Source: an uncultured Acidimicrobiaceae bacterium (lineage in GTDB: Bacteria > Actinomycetota > Acidimicrobiia > Acidimicrobiales > SZUA-35). Taken from it: 64,000 nucleotides of DNA. Shown here in pieces: positions 26,045 through 35,204 of the stretch; the first letter of the stretch is position 1; each line of letters starts with the position of its first letter. A model generated the notes under the pieces. The model was given only the letters and a program-made list of their open reading frames with translations. It was not told the origin of the DNA and did no database searches. The stretch spans positions 1-64,000 of the forward strand of contig CAMYLA010000008.1 in the NCBI GenBank assembly GCA_947259095.1, read 5' to 3'. The position numbers and the translations under genes were made by a program.

Positions 26045-27271
26045 ATGATGATCGCCGCCGGATCGGCCGAAACCGCACTCGCGTTCGTCGAGGTCGGAGC
26101 CCTCGTCCTGGGCCTGGGCCTGCTGTCGCGAGTGGCGGGACGGCTCGGGGTCACCGCCGTTCCCCTGTATCTGATCGCCGGCCTGGCCTTCGGCGAAGGT
26201 GGTCTCCTCCGGCTCGACGTCAGCGAGGAGTTCGTATCGTTGGCGGCCGAGATCGGGGTCCTGCTCCTGCTGTTCACACTCGGTCTGGAGTACAGCGACG
26301 TCGAACTGCGGCACGGGCTCCGGACCGGTGTTCCCCCCGGCCTGGTCGATATGGTGCTCAACGCCGGAGCAGGCCTGGCCGCCGGCCTGGCTCTCGGCTG
26401 GTCGCCGCTGGCCGCGTTGCTCCTGGCCGGCGTGACCTGGATCTCCTCTTCCGGCGTGGTGTCGAAGGTGCTGGCCGACCTCGGCCGACTCGGCTTCCGT
26501 GAAACGCCGTCGGTGCTCAACCTGCTGGTCATCGAAGACCTGGCCATGGCGGTGTACCTGCCGGTGGTGGCAGCCCTCATCGTCGGGGGAACCGTCACCG
26601 AGACCCTGACCAGCGTGGCCATCGCCCTGGCCGTCGTGGCCGCCATCCTGTTGGCCGCCCTTCGCTACGGCGCCCACCTCAGCCAAGGCCTGGCCGACGG
26701 TTCGAACGAGGCATTGCTGCTGGCGGTGTTCGGACTGGTGCTGCTGGTCGCCGGTGTGGCCCAGAGCTTCGAGGTGTCGGGGGCCATCGGCGCATTCCTG
26801 GTCGGTCTGGCCCTCTCCGGTCGGGCTGAGGAGCGGACCATGGAGCTGATCACTCCCCTGCGCGATCTTTTCGCCGCCACCTTCTTCGTGTTCTTCTCCT
26901 TCCAGATCGATCCGGCCGACCTGATCGACGTCGCCGGCTGGGCGGTGCTGCTGGCGTCTGTCACGGCCATCACCAAGACGGCAACCGGGTGGTATGCGGC
27001 CAAGCGGATCGGTGTCGGCCGTCGGGGCCGGCTCCGGGCCGGGACCGTGCTGATCGCCAGGGGCGAGTTCTCCATCGTCATCGCCGCGCTGGGTACCGGT
27101 CTCGACGACGGCGCCCAACTGGGGGCCCTGGCCGCCGGCTACGTTCTCCTCACCGCCATCTTTGGACCGTTGGCCGCCCGCTATTCCGACCAGCTGTCCG
27201 AGCTTCGCCGCCCGGTGTCGCTCGGCCGTCGGCCATCGGCGGCCCTCGGCGGTTCGGCCGGGAGCGGCTGA
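26045..27271 (+). CDS. CPA2 K+/H+ antiporter, KhtU-like
   Basis: The 408-residue membrane protein has about 12 hydrophobic helices of the CPA2 cation:proton antiporter family. Conserved stretches include VPLYLIAGLAFGEGG, LLLFTLGLEY, GVTWISSSGVVSKVLADLGR and AFLVGLALSGRAE. Unlike KefC it has no C-terminal RCK domain; that role falls to the separate subunit encoded just upstream. It should export K+ under alkaline or toxic-aldehyde stress. The start is one of ATGATG at 26045. Confidence 0.9.
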   Translation: MMIAAGSAETALAFVEVGALVLGLGLLSRVAGRLGVTAVPLYLIAGLAFGEGGLLRLDVSEEFVSLAAEIGVLLLLFTLGLEYSDVELRHGLRTGVPPGLVDMVLNAGAGLAAGLALGWSPLAALLLAGVTWISSSGVVSKVLADLGRLGFRETPSVLNLLVIEDLAMAVYLPVVAALIVGGTVTETLTSVAIALAVVAAILLAALRYGAHLSQGLADGSNEALLLAVFGLVLLVAGVAQSFEVSGAIGAFLVGLALSGRAEERTMELITPLRDLFAATFFVFFSFQIDPADLIDVAGWAVLLASVTAITKTATGWYAAKRIGVGRRGRLRAGTVLIARGEFSIVIAALGTGLDDGAQLGALAAGYVLLTAIFGPLAARYSDQLSELRRPVSLGRRPSAALGGSAGSG

Positions 27272-27317
27272 GAGACGACGGGCCCTGGCCCCGGCAGCAA
27301 GCCGGTGCAGCCGAGGA

Positions 27318-27635
27318 TCAGAGCGGCTTGAAGGTCGGAATCTCGTCGGCCAGCTCCAGCAGTTCCGGTGGCGGGTTGATCGGGGCCCGCAACTCCAAAA
27401 CCCCACCGGCCTGCTCCACGCTGTCCTTGGCCCTGGCCAGCACCTCACCGATGCGCGGCTGCAGCGGGAACGATCCGGACAGGTCGACCAGCAGATCCGA
27501 GACCCCCTGATCGACGATGAGGTCGTGGAGGATTCGCTCCAGTTGCCGGACACCGGTTTCGTCAAGGGACTCGGTCACCCGAATGACAACACTACGGGTC
27601 ACGCTGATTGCCGGCCTGCGGCGTTTGGAGGGCAT
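27318..27635 (-). CDS. STAS-like small protein
   Basis: The 105-residue protein has a STAS-like pattern: SVVIRVTESLDETGVRQLERILHDLI, then the central LLVDLSGSFPLQPRIGEVLARAKD, and a closing strand LELRAPINPP. The position of the usual phospho-Ser is occupied by the PLQP stretch, so regulation may differ from the copy at 24993. I chose the ATG at 27635, since sequence before it is low-complexity; an 8-bp tandem repeat (GTCGAGGA) lies at 27722-27750. It may be a second antagonist for the same sensor. Confidence 0.65.
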   Translation of the reverse strand: MPSKRRRPAISVTRSVVIRVTESLDETGVRQLERILHDLIVDQGVSDLLVDLSGSFPLQPRIGEVLARAKDSVEQAGGVLELRAPINPPPELLELADEIPTFKPL

Positions 27636-27721
27636 CCCCGACCATCGTATCGCCGCCCCGCCGACGGATCCGGGACTGCCGAAGGCCACCGGGCCCACTC
27701 GATCCACGCCAGCACCGATGG

Positions 27722-27750
27722 GTCGAGGAGTCGAGGAGTCGAGGAGTCGA
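27722..27750. repeat. Short tandem repeat GTCGAGGA
   Basis: The 8-bp unit GTCGAGGA is repeated about three and a half times upstream of the STAS-like gene, in the spacer before the TasA-like gene end. No function is evident. Confidence 0.8.
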
Positions 27751-27837
27751 CCGGAGGCGCCTCCCCCGCTGTCGATCAGCCGGCGGGGGCGCCGACCTCG
27801 GTCAAACGTGCCTGGGGCTGCCCCCACTGAGGCTCGG

Positions 27838-28413
27838 TCAGGCCTGGGCTTCGAACGTGAACACGGCGGTGGAGCTGTCGCCCTGGGCCGCAGCGTTGTT
27901 CTGCACGTCGACGGTGAAGCGGAACGTCCGCGAGGTGGGGTTGGCTGCGGCGCTGAACGTCGCCAGCCCGGATGCCCAGTTGGTGTGAGTGGTGGAGAAG
28001 TTGGCCAGCGTGTTGTTGAACAGCGTGCTGGTCGGCGTGAAGCCGGCGCAGCTCCCGAAGCTGCCGCCGGTGCCGACCTCGATGGTGGTGTTCAGGTAGG
28101 TGTCGAGGGTGCCGGTGCTCGAACCGTAGATCCTGACCGGTGCCGGGAGCTCCGTACCGGAATAGGTCACCGTGATGCACTCGACCACCGGCGTACCGGG
28201 CGACATGTTGGTGACGCTGAACATCGCCGAGCCCGAGTCGTCGTCGGTGAGCACGACGGTGCCGGTGGCAAAAGAGTTGGCGGAGCTGTCGGTGGTGTCG
28301 GTGAACGCGGCTTGACTTCGTCCGATGGTCAAGATGGTCACCATCAGGAGCGCTGCGGCCACGGCGCCGCCTCTCACGAGGTGCACAATCAGCGATACAT
28401 GCGCTCTAGTCAT
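27838..28413 (-). CDS. TasA/CalY-like SipW-dependent matrix protein
   Basis: The 191-residue secreted protein starts with basic residues and a long hydrophobic signal (VAAALLMVTILTIGRSQAAFTD). QAAFTD is the cleavage pattern of SipW-type substrates. The mature part has beta-rich TasA/camelysin features: FATGTVVLTDDDSGSAMFSVTNMSPG, VECITVTYSG and a final FRFTVDVQNN strand. TasA proteins build surface fibres in biofilms. The cognate SipW-like peptidase gene lies two genes upstream in the same operon, with a diguanylate cyclase between, which supports the call. Confidence 0.82.
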   Translation of the reverse strand: MTRAHVSLIVHLVRGGAVAAALLMVTILTIGRSQAAFTDTTDSSANSFATGTVVLTDDDSGSAMFSVTNMSPGTPVVECITVTYSGTELPAPVRIYGSSTGTLDTYLNTTIEVGTGGSFGSCAGFTPTSTLFNNTLANFSTTHTNWASGLATFSAAANPTSRTFRFTVDVQNNAAAQGDSSTAVFTFEAQA

Positions 28414-28488
28414 GTCTTTGGTATCGGCGCCGCTTCGGGTCCCACCTAATGGTCCGATCGGCCCTGCGTGGCAGTGCTGAAAGCACCG

Positions 28489-29988
28489 TCATCCGGCCCG
28501 GGTTTCGATCAACGACGCCAGTTCCCCGCCGTCTGCCACGTGCACCTGATTGCGACCGGCCCGTTTTGCACTGTAGGCCGCCTCGTCGGCTTTCTCCAGG
28601 AGGCGGTTGGCATCGACCGGACACCGCCCCATGGCCACACCGATGCTCATCCGAACCGGAATACTCTGCTCCGCCACTGCGATCGGTTCCTCGAATGCTT
28701 TCTGGATATGTTCGCCGAGCTCCCGGGCAACCGATGCCAGGTCACCGGTCACCAGCACCACGAACTCGTCGCCACCGAAGCGGGCCACCAGCCCCTTGCC
28801 GTTCAAAATGCTCTCCAGCCGGTTGCCGAGGGCGACCAGCACCTGGTCAGCCACCAGGTGTCCGTGGCTGTCGTTGATCTCCTTGAACTTGTCGAGATCG
28901 ATGAACATCACCGCCATGGGTTCGTCTCCCCTGGCTGCGACCGTGAGCCGCCGATGCAGCTCGGCCCGGTTGGCCAGCCTGGTCAACGGGTCGTGGGTGG
29001 CCTGGAAACGGGCCTGCGCAAGATGGCGGGCCGCAGCCATGGCATGTCTGGCGTTTGCCGCCAGATCGCCGAGCGCTTCGGCGACCGATGCTTCGACCGG
29101 TTCCGGCGACCAGCCGGTGAGGACCGACCCCGGCAGGGGTCCGGCAACCGAAGCGCTCTGCAAGCTGAGCTTGTCCGGTCCCAGCCAGTGGGTTACGAGC
29201 ACGGCCTCGTCATCCTCCAGCATGTCGGGAGTGGTGCCGAGCGGCACGAGGTCGGCGTCGCCGGCCACCGCAACCGACACACCGTCGACGGTGCCGGTGG
29301 CGGCGGTGAAGCCGAGCCTCGGGATGTGAGCCACACAGACTTCGATGATCTGGTCCAGTTCGGTCGCCCGCATAGCTCGCGATGCGTGTTCGATGGTCGA
29401 AACCCGATCGAGGCGCGACTCGCTCTCGGCGGTCAGCTCACCCTGGGCTCGCCAACCTTCCTGGAGCCAGCGGGCCAGAAGTGCAACGCTGGCCGCCACG
29501 GCCAGCATCACCGCCACCCGTTCGACGAGAAGTCCCCAGTCGGCCGCTCCGAGCGCGGGATTCATCCGGCCGGCCATCATGTAGCCGGCGGAACAGATGA
29601 CCCAGGTGCCGACGACGGCGAGATCGTCGAGCCGAATCGAGGCCACAACGATCGGGACCACCAACAACGCCCACGATGCGGGCGAGACGTGAACTTCCAT
29701 CGCCACGGCGAGGCCAACCGCGGCCGCAGTGTCCATGCCGTGCAGCAACAAGAGCTTCCAGGTTCTGCGGGCGGTGCCGGAGGCGGTGCCGAGCCTGCGG
29801 CCGAGCCAGGACAGGATCAGCGTCGCCAAACCGGTGGCGGCGGCGATGGTCAACATCTGGCCCAGATCGGCTCTGGCCCTGGTCGCCTCGAAGGTCAGCA
29901 GCGTCACGATCCCGACCGACGCGAGGATGGCCCGAACCACGTTCACCGCCTGCTCGACGCCGGTGGACGACGCCGTTACGGTGTTCAT
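28489..29988 (-). CDS. Membrane diguanylate cyclase (GGDEF)
   Basis: The 499-residue protein has about six N-terminal membrane helices (residues 15-185), a middle region of about 150 residues that may be a sensor, and a C-terminal GGDEF domain. The catalytic loop is ARFGGDEFV, preceded by FIDLDKFKEINDSHGH, so it should make c-di-GMP from two GTP. I see no RxxD inhibitory site before the loop. The start at 29988 overlaps the SipW-like gene stop (ATGA), and the TasA-like gene follows 75 bp later. The enzyme thus sits inside a fibre-export operon. Confidence 0.9.
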   Translation of the reverse strand: MNTVTASSTGVEQAVNVVRAILASVGIVTLLTFEATRARADLGQMLTIAAATGLATLILSWLGRRLGTASGTARRTWKLLLLHGMDTAAAVGLAVAMEVHVSPASWALLVVPIVVASIRLDDLAVVGTWVICSAGYMMAGRMNPALGAADWGLLVERVAVMLAVAASVALLARWLQEGWRAQGELTAESESRLDRVSTIEHASRAMRATELDQIIEVCVAHIPRLGFTAATGTVDGVSVAVAGDADLVPLGTTPDMLEDDEAVLVTHWLGPDKLSLQSASVAGPLPGSVLTGWSPEPVEASVAEALGDLAANARHAMAAARHLAQARFQATHDPLTRLANRAELHRRLTVAARGDEPMAVMFIDLDKFKEINDSHGHLVADQVLVALGNRLESILNGKGLVARFGGDEFVVLVTGDLASVARELGEHIQKAFEEPIAVAEQSIPVRMSIGVAMGRCPVDANRLLEKADEAAYSAKRAGRNQVHVADGGELASLIETRAG

Positions 29989-30668
29989 GGAGCGGCGCCC
30001 GCGAATCGGCGCTCGAGGTCGCTCCGGAAGAGCCAGCGTCGGGGTGTCGTCCAGCCGGCAGCACCGATCACGGCGACGAGGACAGCGAGGTTGAACCACC
30101 GTTCCCCATCGAGCCACAGGCTCGGCACACCGATGAACGGCACCACCATGACGCCGACACCGTTGATCTGATCAACGGCCACCAATTCGCCGTCGGCGGT
30201 GGGATTGGCGTCCCCCTTCGTCCGGTAGCCGGATCCGACCCGTTCCACGATCCGGTGAATGCGACGCTCACCGCCTACCTGGAAGTCGACAACGGCACCG
30301 ACCGGCAGCGAGTCGTCCACATCGTCGAGAACAACGACGTCGGATGCCCGCAACGCCGGCGCCATGGAACCCGATGCAACAACAACCGATTGGAACCCGA
30401 ACGCCGTCGGGGCCAGTGCCAACAGCGCCAGGCTGATCACCAGGGCCGAGACGAAGACCCCGATGGCATTGGCGGTCAGCCGCAACGAGAAGGCTGCGGC
30501 CGAAGGGGAGGTGATGACCCGGCCTCGGCCTGGATCGCCGATCACCCGGACCTGCCGAACCACTCGCGGTTTGCCGGGCAACGGGGGCGTCACGGTCGGC
30601 ACCGGCCCAGAGGTGTCGAAGCGCCGCTCGAGGACGGCCGTGTCTATAGCACCCTGCACCTCCTTCAA
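29985..30668 (-). CDS. SipW-like signal peptidase I
   Basis: The 227-residue membrane protein has a helix at about 65-90, then the serine active site VVASGSMAPALRASDVVVL, RRIHRIVERV with the catalytic His of ER-type peptidases, GYRTKGDANPTAD, and a C-terminal helix. This is the SipW/S26B type, which uses Ser-His rather than Ser-Lys. It should process the TasA-like protein of the same operon. The start is uncertain: the TTG at 30668 overlaps a strong GAAGGAGGT site, so translation may begin at a codon slightly inside. Confidence 0.86.
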   Translation of the reverse strand: MKEVQGAIDTAVLERRFDTSGPVPTVTPPLPGKPRVVRQVRVIGDPGRGRVITSPSAAAFSLRLTANAIGVFVSALVISLALLALAPTAFGFQSVVVASGSMAPALRASDVVVLDDVDDSLPVGAVVDFQVGGERRIHRIVERVGSGYRTKGDANPTADGELVAVDQINGVGVMVVPFIGVPSLWLDGERWFNLAVLVAVIGAAGWTTPRRWLFRSDLERRFAGAAP

Positions 30669-30828
30669 TCGGCCGACCGAAGCCGGATATGAGTCGACCG
30701 GCCCCCGGCCACCGACCAGGCCGCTCGGCCCACCTCCCGACCATCTGGACCCCGGATCGTCGAATTGCTCCGCGCCGGGAATCGAAGGGACTCGTCGGCC
30801 GCCTCCGGTCGGCGCAACCGCAAGCCGG

Positions 30829-31182
30829 TCAGCCCCTGGCGATCTCCCGGCGTCGCTCGGCGATCAACTCCTCGACCAGTTCCTCCGGGATCGGCTCGTC
30901 GATCGGAAACTTCAGCGCCCCCTTCGAGGTGGCGAAGCCTGCGACCTCCACTTGGAGCGCAGCCAGCACCTCGCCGCTGTGGGGCAGATAGCTGAGATGG
31001 TTCTTGAACGCGGCAAAGCCGGCAACCGGCCTACCATCGACCCGAAAAGCAGGAACCCCATAGGCCAGCCCCTGTTCCGCCTCCGGCACGACGCAGAGGA
31101 TCGTCCGCCGCAGCGCCTCCAGGGTGGAGCGTTTCGGTTCCTCGAGTTGGGCCAGGTAGTCATCAACCTCAGCGGCGGCCAT
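30829..31182 (-). CDS. DUF1801 (YdhG-like) protein
   Basis: The 117-residue protein matches the DUF1801 pattern: VDDYLAQLEEPKRSTLEALRRTI, then AYGVPAFRVDGRPVAGFAAFKNHLSYLPHSG, and GALKFPIDEPIP near the end. The family has a frataxin-like fold and no firm function; some members occur near stress genes. The frame is open upstream, but the ATG at 31182 gives the standard N-terminus. About 160 bp to the SipW-like gene hold no clear gene. Confidence 0.85.
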   Translation of the reverse strand: MAAAEVDDYLAQLEEPKRSTLEALRRTILCVVPEAEQGLAYGVPAFRVDGRPVAGFAAFKNHLSYLPHSGEVLAALQVEVAGFATSKGALKFPIDEPIPEELVEELIAERRREIARG

Positions 31183-31207
31183 ACCGAAACGGTAGCCCGT
31201 GTCGCCA

Positions 31208-31459
31208 CTATTTGGCGTAGTGGGCCCGGCTCCTGATCGAATAGGTGCGAACCATGGCCAGGACCGCTTCCGCCACGTCGAGGTTGATCCTCTCGTGCAG
31301 GACATGAAGGCCCAGCGCATCTTTCAGGTCGTGCAGGTCGGCCTCGTCGCCGGTTGCCAGGATCTCGCCGGCGAACGACGGCAGCACGGTCAGTGCCTGC
31401 TCGGTCTCCGAGGCCAGGATCCGCCTGACCTCGGCCTGGATTTCGCACCCTTGGCCCAT
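31208..31459 (-). CDS. Small hypothetical protein
   Basis: The frame encodes 83 residues (MGQGCEIQAEVRRIL to the C-terminus SRAHYAK), charged and probably helical with no membrane segment. I chose the ATG at 31459, which has TTGGAG at the right distance; a longer frame starts at 31483. I recognise no family. It lies 25 bp upstream of the DUF1801 gene on the same strand and may be read with it. Confidence 0.5.
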   Translation of the reverse strand: MGQGCEIQAEVRRILASETEQALTVLPSFAGEILATGDEADLHDLKDALGLHVLHERINLDVAEAVLAMVRTYSIRSRAHYAK

Positions 31460-31645
31460 GACTCCAAGGTCTAGTCGAACCACCCGGCAAAGGGGAAGGG
31501 CCCTTCGTCATCTCCTGGCCGAGCACTACTTCCGGTGACCAACTGCGGCTCGGCCGGCTCAGGCCGACGGTGCAATCCGGCGTTGCGAGGCCGTTCGCCT
31601 TGCCCGACTCGGTGGGCCGCGCCAGAGTGGGACCAGGAGGTAATC

Positions 31646-32587
31646 GTGTCGAAATCAACCGTTCCCTCATCCGGGACAGACCCCGATTCGCCACCGGCCG
31701 GTGGAAACCAGGGAAAAAACCACATTCCCCAAAGCGACGGATCGGCCGTGGAGGAGGCGCTGCGGCGCGAACTCGAGGCCGAGCGGCGTCGTGGTCGGAA
31801 GCTGAAACGGCGCGACAACCGGGAGCGGGAGCTGCAGCCGTACCAGGTCGAGCTACTGAAACTCCAGCGCCACCTCGAGTTGCACAACAAGCGAATGATC
31901 GTGGTCTTCGAAGGCCGGGACGCAGCCGGAAAGGGCGGAACCATCCGGCGGGTCACCCGCTACATGAACGAGAAACACTACCGGGTCGTGGCGCTCGGCA
32001 AGCCGAGCGAAAAAGAGCGGAGCGAGTGGTACCTGCAAAAGTACGTGGCCGAGTTCCCTGCCGGTGGCGAGACGGTGCTGTTCGACCGCAGTTGGTACAA
32101 CCGGGCCATGGTGGAACCGGTTTTCGGATTCTGCACAGACAAGGAGCACCGGGATTTCCTGCGGGGTGTGGTCGGGTTCGAGAAGGACCTGGTCCGCCAG
32201 GGCACAACGCTGGTCAAGCTCTACTTCTCGGTGACCAAGGAAGAGCAGCTTCGGCGGTTCGACCGGCGCAGGGACGACCCGCTCCGGCAGTGGAAGTTGA
32301 GCGAGATCGACGTCCAAGCGCAGGATCTCTGGGATGAGTTCACCGAACGCAAATACGAGATGCTGGACCAGACCCATACCAGCGCCGCGCCCTGGACCAT
32401 CATCCGCTCGGAGAGCAAGCATCGAGCTCGGCTGAATGCCATGCGTGTGATCCTGGCCGCCGTCGCCTACGAGGATCGAAGCCCAGATGTGGATTTTGTT
32501 CCCGATCCCGAGATCGTCGTGTCCGGGGCCCATGAGGTCGAGTTGATGGAGGCGGACCGGATACGCCGGGGCAAATTCAGCGGGTGA
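31646..32587 (+). CDS. ppk2: Polyphosphate kinase 2 (PPK2)
   Basis: The 313-residue protein has the PPK2 core: Walker A in VFEGRDAAGKGGTIRR, the lid region VALGKPSEKERSEWYLQKYV, Walker B-like TVLFDRSWYNRAMVEPVFGFC, then LVKLYFSVTKEEQLRRF and QWKLSEID. PPK2 moves phosphate between polyphosphate and nucleotides. An ideal AGGAGGT site five bases before the GTG at 31646 sets the start. About 60 residues of charged N-terminal tail precede the fold. A second, broken PPK2 gene overlaps its stop. An exopolyphosphatase is encoded at 57392. Confidence 0.95.
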   Translation: MSKSTVPSSGTDPDSPPAGGNQGKNHIPQSDGSAVEEALRRELEAERRRGRKLKRRDNRERELQPYQVELLKLQRHLELHNKRMIVVFEGRDAAGKGGTIRRVTRYMNEKHYRVVALGKPSEKERSEWYLQKYVAEFPAGGETVLFDRSWYNRAMVEPVFGFCTDKEHRDFLRGVVGFEKDLVRQGTTLVKLYFSVTKEEQLRRFDRRRDDPLRQWKLSEIDVQAQDLWDEFTERKYEMLDQTHTSAAPWTIIRSESKHRARLNAMRVILAAVAYEDRSPDVDFVPDPEIVVSGAHEVELMEADRIRRGKFSG

Positions 32588-33244
32588 GCAAGCGTTCAAG
32601 GTTGAAGAAGACCATCTACGAGCCCGAATTGGCCCGGCTGCAGCGGGAGCTGATCAAGCTGCAGGAAGCCGACCGAACGGGAACGCACCCAGTGGTACTT
32701 CCAACGGTATGTCGGTCACCTCCCGGCCGCCGGTGAGATCGTTCTCTTCGACCGGAGTTGGTACAACCGGGCCGGCGTCGAACAGGTGATGGGGTTCTGC
32801 ACCGAGGGCGAGTACTGCCGGTTCCTCCGGTCGGCCCCGGAGTTCGAACGCATGCTGATCGACGACGGCATCATCCTCATCAAGTACTGGTTCTCGGTCA
32901 GCGACGAGGAACAGGAACGACGCTTCGCCGACCGCATCGCCAACCCGGAAAAGCGGTGGAAGCTGAGCGAGATGGACCTCGAGTCCCGGATCCGGTGGGT
33001 CGACTACAGCCGGGCCAAGGACGTCATGTTCGAACACACCGACGTAAAGGACTCGCCGTGGTGGGTGGTCGATGCCGACGACAAGCGGCGAGCCCGCTTG
33101 AATTGCATCCAACACCTCCTGGAGACCGTCGCCTACGCAGATGAAGAAACCGAGGCGCTGGAACTGCCGGACCGCCAGAAGGCGGACTACGACCGGCCAC
33201 CGATGTCGTCGCAGACCTTCGTCGAGAACCACTACCCCAAGTGA
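32584..33244 (+). pseudogene. Broken second PPK2 gene
   Basis: A GTG overlapping the stop of the intact PPK2 gene opens SKRSRLKKTIYEPELARLQ and reaches LIKLQE at about 32667. There about 45 codons, including Walker A, are missing and the frame shifts by one. The rest is normal PPK2 sequence in the new frame: TQWYFQRYVGHLPAAG, VLFDRSWYNRAGVEQVMGFC, up to FVENHYPK. Without the P-loop the product could not bind phosphate. The tandem arrangement suggests two PPK2 classes were once co-expressed. Confidence 0.85.
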
Positions 33245-33369
33245 GCGGCCACCGTCAGCCGGTCTGACCTGCCCTACCGGCCCGGTCCGAGCAGATGATG
33301 GGCCGGTGGGCTGCGGGTTGGTGTAGGTCACGTCGACAGGACGACGGAGATGGGATCGGGGTACCCGAG

Positions 33370-33802
33370 GTGGTGGATGCGACCGAGACGAGCCATGTTC
33401 TCGAATGCCGCGGCCTGACCAAGTCCTTCGATGACATCGATGCGGTGAAGAAGGTCGGGTTCCACATCGCCGCGGGCGGCACATCGGGCTGGTGCCCCAG
33501 GACCTCGCCATCTACCCAGACCTCAGTGCCACCGAGAACCTGACCTTCTTCGGCAGGCTCTACGACATGTCCGGCCAGGATCTCAAGCGTCGGGTGGCGG
33601 AAGTACTCGACATCATCGGCCTGGCCGATCGGGCCGATGAGCGATCCGACCAGTTCTCGGGTGGAATGAAGCGGCGGCTCAACATCGGCATCGGCCTGCT
33701 CCACACCCCCCGCCTGCTCCTGCTCGACGAGCCGACGGTCGGCGTCGACCCGCAGAGCCGCAACGCCATACTCGAAAGTGTCGAGCAGCTCGGGCAGGAA
33801 GG
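33370..33802 (+). pseudogene. Broken ABC-2 exporter ATPase
   Basis: From a GTG at 33370 the frame reads HVLECRGLTKSFDDIDAVKK, the start of an ABC ATPase. At about 33480 the Walker A segment is missing and the frame changes; IGLVPQDLAIYPDLSATENL, the signature FSGGMKRRLNIG and Walker B LLLLDEPTVGVDP follow. The gene breaks again near 33800, where it runs into the permease remnant, so the C-terminal part with the switch His is also gone. It was a DrrA-like exporter ATPase. Confidence 0.82.
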
Positions 33803-34371
33803 TATGGCAGCAACTCCTGCTGTTCGTGTTCCTCACCTCCCTCACCGCCTCGGCCGCCCTCATCCAGACTCGACAGCTCGGCCTGGCCAGACGAATGGTG
33901 GCAACCCCGACCTCGGTCGGCACGATCCTGATCGGGGAGAGTCTCGGCCGGTTGGCGGTGGCCCTGCTCCAGGGCGTGTTCATCATGATCGGCACGCTGG
34001 TACTGTTCGGGGTCGATTGGGGCCAGCCGCTGGGAGCGGTCATCATCGTCGTCACCTTCGCCCTCGTCGGTTCCGGTGCGGCGATGCTGATGGGGTCGCT
34101 GTTCAGCAACGACCAGCAGGCATCGGGAGTGGCGGTGATGCTCGGCCTCGGGCTGGCCGCCCTGGGGGGCTGCATGATCCCGCTCGTCGTGTTCGAGGTG
34201 TTCGCCCCCACGCTGTGGCGGGTGGCCCACATCACCCCCCATGCCTGGGCCCTGGAGGCGTTCGACGCCCTGATCGTCGACGACGGAACCGTGATCGACA
34301 TCCTCCCGTTCGTGGCAATCCTGCTCGGCTACGCCGTCGTGTTCTACGGTCTCGCCACATGGCGCCTCTGA
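33803..34371 (+). pseudogene. Truncated ABC-2 exporter permease
   Basis: The C-terminal half of an ABC-2 permease reads from about KVWQQLLLFVFLTSLTASAALI to the stop after GLATWRL. Five hydrophobic segments remain and the conserved RQLGLARRMVATPTS is present. The N-terminal part, which would carry the first helix and the large outer domain, is missing and the sequence joins the ATPase remnant directly. No start codon with a ribosome site is evident, so it is probably not expressed as a working protein. Confidence 0.78.
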
Positions 34372-34455
34372 GCGGTGCTCACCAGCTGAGTCGAGCCCGA
34401 GCGCCCCCGCTCGATGCCGGTCGTCGAACCGAAGCGGTCGATCTACGATCGCAGC

Positions 34456-35082
34456 ATGGATCAACGAACCGAGAAGCTGTGGGCCAAGCAGAACCAGCAT
34501 GAGGGCGACCGGCAACGACTGTTCTCGGCGGTGGCCGGCGAGGTCGACGCCGCCAAGGTGCTGTACCCCGGATCCTACGTCGACGTCGCTGCATCGTTCG
34601 CGTTCCCCGAGGTGACCTATGTCGACACCGATGATCGGGCCAACAGGTTCTTCGCCGACGTCGACGGTGTCGCTGAGATCATCGCCGAGGCCGCAGGCTG
34701 GACCGACGGGCGCAGGTTCACCTTTCTCCACCGTGACTATCGGGACGATCTCGGCTTGCCCCTCGACTCGTTCGATCTGCTCATCTCGCTCTACGCCGGA
34801 TTCATCTCCGAACACTGCACCCGGTACCTCAAGGTCGGCGGGAAGTTGCTGGTCAACCCGAGCCACGGCGACGCAGCGATGGCCTCGATCGACGACCGCT
34901 ACCGGCTCTCCGCGGTCGTCACGTCGGAAGACGGTCGCTACCGGGTCAGCCGGTCCGGGCTCGACGGGTACCTGATTCCGAAGCGGGAACAGCAGATCAC
35001 CCGGGAGTTCCTCCACGAGTTGGGGAAAGGGATCGGCTACACCAAAGCACCGTTCGCCTACCTCTTCGAGCGGGTCGGCTGA
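34456..35082 (+). CDS. Methyltransferase-like conserved protein
   Basis: The 208-residue protein has features of a Rossmann-type methyltransferase fold: KVLYPGSYVDVAASFAFPEVTYVDTDDR could be strand one to strand two, LDSFDLLISLYAGFISEHCTRYLKVGGKLLVN resembles strands four and five. The classic GxGxG motif is not present, so catalytic function is unproven. The start at 34456 (MDQRTEKLW) is preferred; a longer frame begins at 34414. A strong hairpin follows the stop. Confidence 0.6.
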   Translation: MDQRTEKLWAKQNQHEGDRQRLFSAVAGEVDAAKVLYPGSYVDVAASFAFPEVTYVDTDDRANRFFADVDGVAEIIAEAAGWTDGRRFTFLHRDYRDDLGLPLDSFDLLISLYAGFISEHCTRYLKVGGKLLVNPSHGDAAMASIDDRYRLSAVVTSEDGRYRVSRSGLDGYLIPKREQQITREFLHELGKGIGYTKAPFAYLFERVG

Positions 35083-35121
35083 GGGGCCAGGCCCACCACG
35101 AACAGCACCGGGTCGGGACCG

Positions 35122-35153
35122 CGGTCGCAAGGCCGCTTCCGGCCTTGCGACCG
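35122..35153 (+). terminator. Strong hairpin after methyltransferase-like gene
   Basis: A perfect 13-bp stem (35122-35134 with 35141-35153) closes the six-base loop GCTTCC. No T-run follows, so it may act as a transcription terminator without a U-tract or protect the 3' end of the transcript. It lies 39 bp after the stop. Confidence 0.6.
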
Positions 35154-35204
35154 TTGGAGCCGGCCGGATCTCTGTGGCCGGAAGGCCCGGGGTAAGCTGA
35201 TCCT

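Noticed and set aside
25877-27565. A 562-codon reverse frame opposite KhtT/KhtU
   Set aside because: Low-complexity Gly/Gln/Arg composition; the antiporter on the other strand is certain.
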